Source: Bryopsis sp. KO-2023 | Lineage: Eukaryota > Chlorophyta > Ulvophyceae > Bryopsidales > Bryopsidaceae | Length of the DNA: 64,000 nt | Direction: 5' to 3' | Assembly (NCBI GenBank): GCA_030272585.1 | Contig: BSYQ01000013.1 | Coordinates: forward strand, 2,232,001 to 2,296,000 | In this document: piece after piece, positions 41,685-50,076 of the stretch | Position numbering within the stretch: the stretch's first letter is position 1 | Layout of the letters: each line of letters starts with the position of its first letter | Position numbers and translations under genes: made by a program | The notes under the pieces: generated by a model | Told to the model about the DNA's origin: nothing | The model's input: only the letters and a program-made list of their open reading frames with translations | The model's database searches: none

Positions 41685-41924
41685 TGTTTAGAACCTCTCT
41701 TGCGCGACCTTGTCGCCAAAAGAAGCCCCTTGGACAGCCCCTTGAAGTCCTTTAACCCTCCAACCCCATGGGTCCCATCAACCACGTGGAGGAACCTAGC
41801 AAGCTAGGCGGACACCCTGTCCAGTCACATCACCCATCAGGGGGATGTGACATCGACCACCCACTACACCACGCCACCCACGTGGCTAGTGGAGGCGGCA
41901 CACTCAGGCAAGGAGGGCATAACA
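41685..41924 (-). repeat. 5' LTR of element D
   Basis: 240 bp with TG...CA ends; matches the 3' LTR throughout. Confidence 0.95.
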
Positions 41925-42307
41925 GTCTGACTCCCGACTCTTTACCCAACTCTCAGCCATCTGAGATCTGACACTGAATATACTGAACCTGGTTCGAACT
42001 CTTTTCGTTACGTTTCAGCCTCTCATTGAGCATCATGTAACTACCCCATTCCCAGTCAGTCCGCGACTACCTGGAACTCTCAGACTGTAACCTCTGTTTT
42101 CCGCCTAGATCTTCGCCTACTAAGTCAGCCGTTTCAGCAGTTCTGTGCTGTGCTGTGCAGTCTGTGCACCTGTGCAGCACAGGTCCGACCTGTGCACAGA
42201 ACAGACAGTCTGTTCTGTTCTAGCCTGTGGAATTTCGAAAAACAGGACAGGACAGCACAGGGTGCACAGAACCCGCACAGAACCCTGTCCTGTGCAGCCC
42301 ATGACTG

Positions 42308-42564
42308 GCAACGACATACAACGACTCGTTGCAACAGGGCGGTTTGCCCTACGCAACTTGTAATCCTTGTTTCCTTGTTTTCGCTGAGAAGTCACAAGAC
42401 CGAGACAGTGTTTTCGATAATCAGGAAGAACTGCCTTAGGGGACGAGAGTCCGCGCTTATATGACCTTCGGGTCGGTACGAGATGTCTCATCTCGAACCG
42501 TCCTCGTCCGAGCTGGTGTTGCCGGACGGACTGATCTCGTCCGAGTCAGACAAGTTCATATCAC
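42308..42564. repeat. hairpin repeat module and unassigned DNA
   Basis: 42308-42315 is the right target duplication GCAACGAC of the outer hAT. At about 42329-42362 the hairpin module seen at 18646 recurs (GTTGCAACAGGGC ... GCCCTACGCAAC, then TTGTAAT). The following 200 bp contain short inverted repeats but no gene I can name. Confidence 0.55.
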
Positions 42565-43265
42565 AGACGAAATCAAGGATCTATTACGCCAACGCAATAC
42601 TACTCTTGTATCTATTCCGTCTGGATCCACAAGCCAAATTCAGCCCCTCGACGTGTCTCTCAAGTTGAGAGTCTCAACAAACCCTTGAATGATGCGGTCA
42701 AAGAGCAGTTAGAGCGTCATCAAGAGGACAACTTGTCCCTGTATACTGAGGGCAAGCTCTCTGCATATGACCGCAAAGTGTTAATTACGAAGTGGGTGGC
42801 TGAGGCGTGGCAGAAGGTGTGTGCGCAAAAGGATGTTATGATGAGATCCTTTAAGAAGTGTGGTATCTCCATCAAGCTAGATGGATCCGAGGATAAGCAA
42901 GTGAATATTGAAGGCCTCCCTGACTATGAGTATTGGAAGGAGAGAGTGGATTTAGTGGAGGAGAATGAAGTGGTTGACAGGGATGGCTTGGCTGAGGCAT
43001 CTTTGGTTGCAGAGGTGGTGGCGCTCGATGAGGAGAGCATACTTATTAACGACGAGGATGAGATGGTTTCAAGTGATGTAGTTGTTGTGCTTGATGCTTG
43101 AGCTTGTAGTGTTTTTTTTCTTCGTTTTGTAATTGTTGTTATCTATTTCGATCCTTGTATACGCCCGTGCCCGAATATAAGCCCATGTCTTTGTATACGC
43201 CCACTTTTTAGGGCTTGCTATTCTATACGCCCATGGCTTATTTACGGACTTTTACGGTATTTCGA
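42565..43265 (+). pseudogene. pogo/Tc1-type transposase C-terminal fragment
   Basis: Encodes HITDEIKDLLRQRNTTL, then IPSGSTSQIQPLDVSL, and in a second frame NKPLNDAVKEQLERHQ, AWQKVCAQKDVMMRSFKKCGI, ending at 43101. These are the rear of the DDE domain and C-terminal part of a pogo/jerky-type DNA transposase. The N-terminal DNA-binding domain and most of the catalytic domain are missing. A 14-bp insertion near 42660, which creates the inverted repeat CTCTCAAGTTGAGAG (42657-42671), shifts the frame. Downstream, 43150-43235 has three TATACGCCC motifs, probably the subterminal repeat of the dead element. Confidence 0.65.
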
Positions 43266-43817
43266 ATTCCCTTTGCACTGCGCGTTCTTCGTTCGACCAT
43301 TCGCGTATGAAATTCGCGAGTGGCGTGGTTGATTAGCCGACGGCCGGGCCAATTAAACGATAGTCCCCACCCCCTGAAAATTCCGTTCCTAGGGATTTCG
43401 GCTTAAAAGGCGACGGATTTAATTATCCGGTGGTTGACAAAGCGGCATCTACTGCACCGTTTTCAAAAGAATACACTTTCTCTTGATTACTTCCTTGACG
43501 TGGCAGTCGTCCCCCCCATGGTGTCCGAGACATGATGCAGGAACAGGTGCCGGTTGGTTACCACGCACTTGTCCTTTTTGTGTGGGGGCAAGTTAGAGCG
43601 TTTGGCTGGGGGTGAGGAAAGCACTAGAAGAGCAAGCCGACCAGCCAGCCATAGACACAAGCTTCCCATAAGCAAATCACCACATCCACAAATTTAGTGC
43701 CCCCCTTGCCCAGCATCAGCCTCTACACACAAACAAAATGGCATCATCACAAACCCACCCAAACTAGAATTCCTATTTCCCCAGAACACTGCCCGAACCC
43801 TCCTCTTTTTTTTTTAA
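43266..43817. other. spacer between repeats and the gene island
   Basis: No gene recognised. It forms the 3' flank of the TCERG1-like gene on the minus strand. A small minus-strand frame at 43487-43675 has no recognisable features. Confidence 0.5.
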
Positions 43818-46800
43818 TCATGGCCGACGCTTTTTCCAATCTCTTTCATCAGGACTATTGTCTCGACTCCTTTGATACTCCCTTCTATCCCTAGAATCTC
43901 TTTGGCCCCTCCTGTCTTTCCCATTGTCCCTCCCTCTATCCTTCTCTGTCCTTCTAGCCCGATCTCTTTCACTATGAACCCGGTTCTGTGCACGCATCCT
44001 TTGCCTATCATCTGCAACGGAATGAAAAAACTGAGCATTGATTTCTTAACTATTCAAAAATTTTCTCGCCACCTGATGTCTTCAGCCACAAAGTCCAGAA
44101 AGTGGATCACTCACCAGTATCTCGATCACGCATCAGCCTTCTATCTTTCCTGTCGCGGTCTCCAGGGACAAGGGGTGGTTTGGACTCGAAGAACATGTCC
44201 TCAATAAAACGTCGCCAAAGCCTTTCCCTGCCAAATCGTGGCAAAGATGGATCGAATACAAAAACCAATGGATTGGATCTATAACACCCAACAGGTGGCA
44301 GTGAAGGCAGTCTATAAAAATTAGACACGTAGCAAAGTTCACAGAAAGCAGGGACTCCGTACCTCGAGTCTTTGGATGCTCTCATGAACCGTGGGTCTTC
44401 TTCCATGAGCTCCCGTGCCGCCTCGAATGTGTGCAGAGCAGGAGGAAAGTCGTCCGATTGGGAATCAGGGTCTTCTTTCGAAGGGAAGAGGGGCCTGATC
44501 ACTTCCTCCAACACCTCCCGGTACTCTCTGTTGGCCACATCCATCAACTCCTTTACGTGGTCCCGAAACAAGCGTTCCAGTTCACGCTGCTCCAGCGCTG
44601 GATTCGTTGCTCTTCCCTGACCAGGATGAACACACACACATGTTGGCATTACCTCAGGTGACAAAAAATCCCTGTGGTCCCCCAGCAACTTCAACGATCC
44701 GAGATCTGAAATCTGTTCAGGCCCACCTGAGGGTCTCTCTCCAGCTTGTGCTTCCAGTCCCTCCACATGGTGTCTGGGTCTTTGACCACCTCTCCCAGCA
44801 GTGTTTGGAAAGCGGACACTGCATCTCCGTGGGCGGCTCGGAGCTTCCTTCGATCCGCTTCCTCCTCATCCCTTTCCATTCTCATCCTCATTTCACGCTC
44901 CCGAGCAAGTTGATCTCTTTCCTCCCGTCTGTCGTGCTCTTCAAGGAGCTGTGACCAAGAAACTTCCAATCAGTGGTCTGAATGAGACGAGTGCAGCCAA
45001 TGCCTTTGTTTCTCATGAACCATTCCTACAGAGAATGCTTGAAAGGCAGACAGGAAAACTTGTTCGTAGCTCTCATGTTAAAATCAGCATTTCAGATCAT
45101 GTTGGCTTTGGGCCATTTCCCCACATCATACCACACAAGCAGAGGTTTCTCAGGAGAAATGGTAAAGCACCTCCACGTCACCCACTTCACCCCCTTTCAT
45201 TTTCTGGGGGGTAGGGAGGGAGATGGGGACAATCTGTTTTCTTAAAACATACCGATGAAACGTCCCCTTCATCCTAACCTTGATTCCTTCCACATGCTTT
45301 CGAAACAGTTCCTCCCTGTCTGCCCGGGCAACTGCATTGAACCTGTCATCTTCCGACAAAGCTTGCTTTGTCTTTGACCATCTTGAACTGGAGGTAACCC
45401 CATGCTCCTGAACCAAGCACCACAGATTCAAGTTAAAACCCGGCAATATGTACTTGTGCAGCCCGATCCTCTGGAGCCTCATCGCCGACTGCCCTACCTG
45501 TAACAACGCTTTGAAGTTGGCTTCGAGCCGCTCCCTCTCCAGCTTCCGATTGTCATGCGTTGGACCTTTGACGGGCCGCTGCCTCTCCTCAAAAAGTTGC
45601 TTTCGGGTTCTTGGACTACAAGCCTACGCACAGGAATCCACTGGGCCATGGACTACACAGGAAGGTGATTCCATCAATCGAACAGGTGTGTCGGATTCTA
45701 TCCCAGTGTAATGTTTCTAAAAAAACAAAAAGCACATGGATTACAGAGTTGAAGGAATGCAACTTTCTTCCTACCCTCCATCGTGGATCGTTGCCCCAGA
45801 ACTTTTCCAAGGCTTCAAGGGTGGTGTCATGAGAAAGCCCAGGCACCATGATCTCAGGGTCGTCCTCTGAATCCCCCGTTTCCATTTCGCCCTCTTCTCG
45901 ATCCGCAGCTGGAAATTTACCCACAAGAAAATACTCAAAAAGCAGTGCTGTTTTCTGCATACAAACTAGCTGTGGTGAAACTCAGTGGTCCATAGAAAAA
46001 CCCTGCAATGTTTTTTAAAGGGGGGTAGAGAAGGCACCTTTCTTTCTCTTTCGCTCCGCCTGTTGGACTATTTCGTTTTCTGCGATGGCCTCAAGGAGCT
46101 CTATGAAACCCTCCACCGACACTTTGGTTGCTTCTTCCTTGTTTTTCCTCTGGTCCTCTGCCATAGCTCGACAAAAATCGTCAAATATCAGCCGCTTTTC
46201 CTTCAAAGAACCGACACCCTTCCACCGCTCATCGTGTTCCAGCTTCGGCATCTCTCTTTCAAATCGAGAAAATGGATTCACCTGCCCCCCCCCAAAAAGA
46301 AAAAACAGCAGCTTCACGGGAAATATAGCAACTGTGCATCCAATGGAGTTATCTACAATAATGGCCAAGCTGAAGCGTTTGATTCATTCAAGAACGAGAA
46401 AGCATCCATACGCCAAAAGTTTCTTCTATATCTTTGACTAATTCCACAGCTTCTATTAGTGTTATATTTTTTAATTTTTCGATAATTTCTTCAAAATTAT
46501 CCGCAATGGGCGGTTATGTGCGACTGGGAGGAGTTTTTGAAGAGATATCAGCCTTACCCCCTTTTCTGATAATAATGCCTTGAATTCTTCCACGGCAGCC
46601 TCGCTGGGTTGATTTCCTTTAGTGCTTGGTTGACCCTTTCGGACGGATAGCATCACTCTGGGCATCTTCACAGGTGGGTGTCTTACAGGCGGCGGCAACA
46701 TATTGGGACGGGCTTGTGGAGGGGTCACCACAATGGGAGGTGGGATTTTCGATGGGGCCTCTTCAATGCTTCTTGATTTGGTAACATCCGGGGGTTCACT

Positions 46801-48516
46801 CCAAACAGTCTCCTACAACAAAAATTGAAAGATGATACCATTTTCAGACCAAAGCTTTGTATTCTCCACCTCATTATTTTTTGGCTTCTTTGGGGCACAC
46901 AGACTTTCAGCAGGGAACGAAAAAGACTCAGAGTAACAAAGAGAGAGCTCAAAGAAAATCTTTAACAGGAGTGTTGATGACGACTATTACCATGTGCCAG
47001 CACTGTTGTTGGATTTCTCATTCCTAGTTTTCGACAAATACGTCAAAGTTTCCATCCATTGTGCAAGTCCCGTCAATCTTGCATTTTCTTACGTACTTTT
47101 TTTTTCAACGGATGCAGATTCTATCAAAAGATGCCGACTGCCCAAAGCACCTGGGTGACAACATGGAAGTAGTACTTCCGGCCATCCTCACACTTCACTT
47201 CCGTCCAGTCACAGCCTTTTACCCTTTCGGAGGAAACAGGCTTTGGACGCTCAGTAACACCCACCGCATTGCCATCAAACCCCAATGGTTTTCCCCAAGA
47301 CGAAACCCCGGTGAACGTATTGTAGTAATACACCTGTCATACATACGTCCACTTCTCATAAGCAAAACCTCCGTCTCGCTTTGAAATGCAGCAAACTCGA
47401 AATTCCAAAATGAAAGGTAAAAAGGATGACTCACAGATCCATCGTCAGATTTATGGGCCGTCCACGACTCCTCCTCCTTTTGCTTATTTGCCTTGTCTTT
47501 TTCCTCTTTCGTGGCCTCAGCAGACTTGAAGGCATCTGTTTGGCCCTCTGATGGCATACGTCCATCGTTTCCCTTGACTGTTTGATACGACCCAAAGAGG
47601 ACCCTCACAACACGTCGAGAGTTTCTAATTGGGAAGTCCCCAAATTGATATCACAAAATGGATGCGTTGGGCCAGACACCTACCTTCCAGTACCTGGGGA
47701 GGCGGTCGCCATCCACCATGAGGGACACCACCCCTCATCGCCAACGGTGGAGGGGGTCCCATGGGAGGTCGGGGAGGGGGAATTGGGGCCCAACCGTCAG
47801 GCCCTCTCGGCAAAAGACCTCCGGGACCCATCGGGGGGAACATGTGACCAGGTGGAGGGTGACCCAATGGCCCCCTGGGAGGCATAAGGGGTCCTCTCAC
47901 AGGAGGGGCCATCCCTGGTCGAGGAGCAAAGCCACCAGGGGGCGGAGGAAATACAGGGGGTGGAAACATGTGAGGTTGAGGAGGCTGCAACATTGAAATT
48001 TTCCAATTTCACGTCCAAGTCCTATGCTTGTTGCTTGTTGGGGTGACAAGTGATGCACAGAAATCGTACCAAGAAGGGACGATCCATGTTGGGCGGTTGA
48101 GGAGGGGGGCGGGGGGGTTGGGCCATTCCAGGAGGGCGGCCTGGCACATGCATCATTGGGTGTGCCATTTCGCCCCCGCCCACTGGACGAGGTGCTCCAT
48201 TGGGGGGAAATGGTGGCCTGGGACACACCATACGAATGCCTCTGGCTCAAAATACTGTTGTCTTTTCATGACAACATTGGCAGCTTAGTCACTAATGTGC
48301 AGAGGTGTTGTTAGCAACATTGGCACTCATTGCTGTGCTTCATTGTCAGAAGGATATCTTGGCTCCTAGCTGTTGCCTACAGGATGAAACGTTAGCATGA
48401 GCCCCATTTACTTCTCACCTGGCCCCTCCAAACCCGAGGCCGTGCTTAAACTTGGCTGCCCCAGCTCCTCGCGAACGCTGACCGTCATAAAATGCGATCG
48501 CTTCGGACTCCTCCAT
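43818..48516 (-). CDS. TCERG1: TCERG1/CA150-like WW-FF domain protein (PRP40C type)
   Basis: Fourteen exons, minus strand: 48516-48419, 48241-48070, 47984-47680, 47603-47435, 47333-47151, 46812-46558, 46281-46038, 45908-45775, 45623-45498, 45407-45279, 44948-44727, 44616-44363, 44278-44115, 44011-43818. Phases agree; 882 residues (the exon 3/4 junction is least certain). A Pro/Gly/Met-rich N-terminus (about 35-190) precedes two WW domains (SWTAHKSDDGSVYYYNTF..., about 235-263; CDWTEVKCEDGRKYYFH..., about 288-318) and about five FF domains (about 380-770; e.g. SSRWSKTKQALSEDDRF). The tail is Arg/Asp/Ser-rich. Homologues couple transcription elongation to splicing in the nucleus; WW domains bind Pro-rich splicing factors and FF domains bind the phosphorylated polymerase II tail. 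It is divergent with RPA12. Confidence 0.88.
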
Positions 48517-48825
48517 GCTCACGTGACCTCCCAGGAGCCAACCGTCCGTCTCTCTTCTTATTCTCGACAGGGAAAAAACAGGGGATAAACAGAGCCCACC
48601 CTTGGAAGCTCACTGTTTGGTCTGGCGCTTCAGGTGTCAGGGGAATGGTGTTCCATCGCCCCCCGTGCGTCTCAAACTTCCAACAGCTTACTAAAAATTT
48701 CACTCAGACGAATACCCCGTCATCGCGGACATGCAATTTTGTCGGACATGAGATTTTTTTCCCACTGTTTCTCTTCAGGGGGACGGAAGAAAGGGTCGTG
48801 AGAGTTTACAGCGTTCGGGGTTGCT
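48517..48825. promoter_or_regulatory. divergent promoter of TCERG1-like and RPA12
   Basis: 309 bp between the two ATGs. It holds a CACGTG box at about 48520-48525, just upstream of the TCERG1-like start, and a pyrimidine tract ending in CAG near 48777 that could be a 5'-leader splice acceptor for RPA12. No TATA box is evident. Confidence 0.5.
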
Positions 48826-49938
48826 ATGTCCAGCACAAACTGGAAGTTCTGCCCGATATCGGGATATCTCCTTGACATCTCTGCACAAGGAGCGTCATGT
48901 TCCGTGTCTGGCTACAAAAAGGATCTTGAAGGTGAGGATTCTGACGCACGGCACTTCCTTCGAGTTTTGAGGTGGTATGTGATGGCGGCGGCTTCGTTCG
49001 TTGCAGGCATCTCTTTGCCTGTCTTTGTTTCCTGATGAATTTGCTTTCTTTCCTGCTGAACTTGCTTTCTTTGGTGTGGACTCAGAAATTGAAGACATCA
49101 AAATTGTTGGAGTTACAGACATGGAGGTGTGCCTTCTTTCTGGTTGAGTTGCTGTCTCAAAAATTCGTTTCAAATGAAACTTGACCTTGGGTGCATGAAA
49201 TTAGGCGAACTTCATTCTCTTTGGATTCATTCTCAACATGCCGATGTCCATTCAACCCCAAGCTGCTTTTTTATTATTTGTTTCGATACTTGAGGGCTTT
49301 TGAAAGATCATTTCTGAAGACGATAAGGTTTTTTTATTAGTCCTGTTTCTGTCCAATTGGATTATTTGAGTCCCAGCAGATGGGTAATTTGGGTGGATTT
49401 GTCTGGAAACTTGCAGGATTATCGCCGCCGGTTCAAACTGGAGCCTCTTGTGAAGCAGTCAACTCTGGTCGATGACTCCAAGGGAATCGAGCGAGCGACT
49501 GTGGATGAGCCATGTCCAAACTGTGGATACCACCAGCTTGAATTCTACACCTTGCAACTGAGATCTGCTGACGAAGGCCAGACAGTGTTCTATGAATGCA
49601 CAAAATGCGGGTACGATCTTGTTTCATGTGGTGACTGCAATGTCAAAACGTCGGATTTCATCCCATCGGGAGCTGAAACCAGTTCAGCCAGTGACAACCT
49701 GAGCCATTCTGAGTGTGTTTGTTCCAATGCAGGCACAAGTACTCCCAAAACAATTGATCTGCAGAGTGACTTCTTCTTCTGCAAAGGAAACCATAGGGTC
49801 CCTCATCGATTCACTTTTCATGCGTCCTTCCCACTGCCATGCTTACCTCCAAATGCATGTTGCATCGAGATCCAGGACAGGTTGGTGTTAACAGCTACTG
49901 TCAAGAGGATAACTGGCCGCTCTGGTGAGCAGCAGTGA
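48826..49938 (+). CDS. RPA12: RNA polymerase I subunit RPA12
   Basis: Three exons: 48826-48931, 49086-49126, 49417-49938; phases agree; 222 residues. The C-terminal zinc ribbon is canonical TFIIS type: CPNCGYHQLEFYTLQLRSADEG, with the catalytic RSADEG hairpin, then FYECTKCGYDL. In the family this hairpin reaches the polymerase I active site and drives RNA cleavage and termination. The N-terminal ribbon is odd: FCPISGYLL ... SCSVSGYKKDL has Ser where the second Cys of each CxxC pair is expected. The frame also runs about 105 residues past the usual end of the protein, with several extra Cys, so either the protein is extended or the last exon is mis-modelled. It is convergent with CFAP70, 138 bp away. 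Confidence 0.88.
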
Positions 49939-50076
49939 CTGTTTATATGGTCGATCTGTGCCACATGCACTCAGGGTGAATATGAGAAATGCTACAAGTT
50001 GTCCTATGGTTTAAAGATTGAACAAGCTCCCTCTTGGAGCTCTCCCGAAGTTATCAGTGGAATCTGAGGATAGGTC

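Larger units (their letters stand above)
34967..41924 (-). mobile_element. Ty3/gypsy chromovirus D, whole and very young
   Basis: 6,958 bp, minus strand, flanked by a 5-bp duplication GTCTG (34962-34966 and 41925-41929). Both 240-bp LTRs (TGTTTAGAACC...GGGCATAACA) appear identical. It has a PBS, one uninterrupted gag-pol frame and a polypurine tract. It looks whole and recently inserted. There is no extra 3' ORF. Confidence 0.95.
19089..42136 (-). mobile_element. Ty3/gypsy chromovirus C, holding three later insertions
   Basis: Minus-strand element with 571-bp LTRs (TGAAACGGCTGAC...ATCCGTTTCA) and a 5-bp duplication GCAGT (19084-19088 and 42137-42141). Its own length is about 8.0 kb. In transcription order: 5' LTR (split by element D), PBS, three short leader ORFs, gag, pol (split by an autonomous hAT), an extra 3' ORF, polypurine tract, 3' LTR (split by a LINE-bearing hAT). 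About three differences between the LTRs are seen by eye, so it is young. It is interrupted by three insertions and has about one further break in the extra ORF. Confidence 0.93.
34603..42136 (-). repeat. 5' LTR of element C, split by element D
   Basis: LTR sequence occupies 34603-34966 and 41930-42136 (571 bp together). Element D (34967-41924) plus one copy of its duplicated target GTCTG lies between. It differs from the 3' LTR at about three positions seen by eye. Confidence 0.92.
18875..42307. mobile_element. outer non-autonomous hAT element, split by element C
   Basis: Left end CAGACATGGGCTGAG at 18875 and right end (read inward on the minus strand) CAGTCATGGGCTGCAC at 42307, with a perfect 8-bp duplication GCAACGAC on both sides (18867-18874 and 42308-42315). 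The 8-bp duplication and terminal repeats are hAT-type, and the ends match those of the autonomous element at 23628-29588. Its own DNA is only about 380 bp (18875-19088 and 42142-42307), rich in CTGTGCA repeats and without coding capacity. The rest is element C and what C contains. Confidence 0.88.

Noticed and set aside
48242-48418. Intron 1 of the TCERG1-like gene as a possible snoRNA host
   Set aside because: It has short ATGA- and ACA-like bits but no paired C/D boxes or H/ACA fold that I can support.
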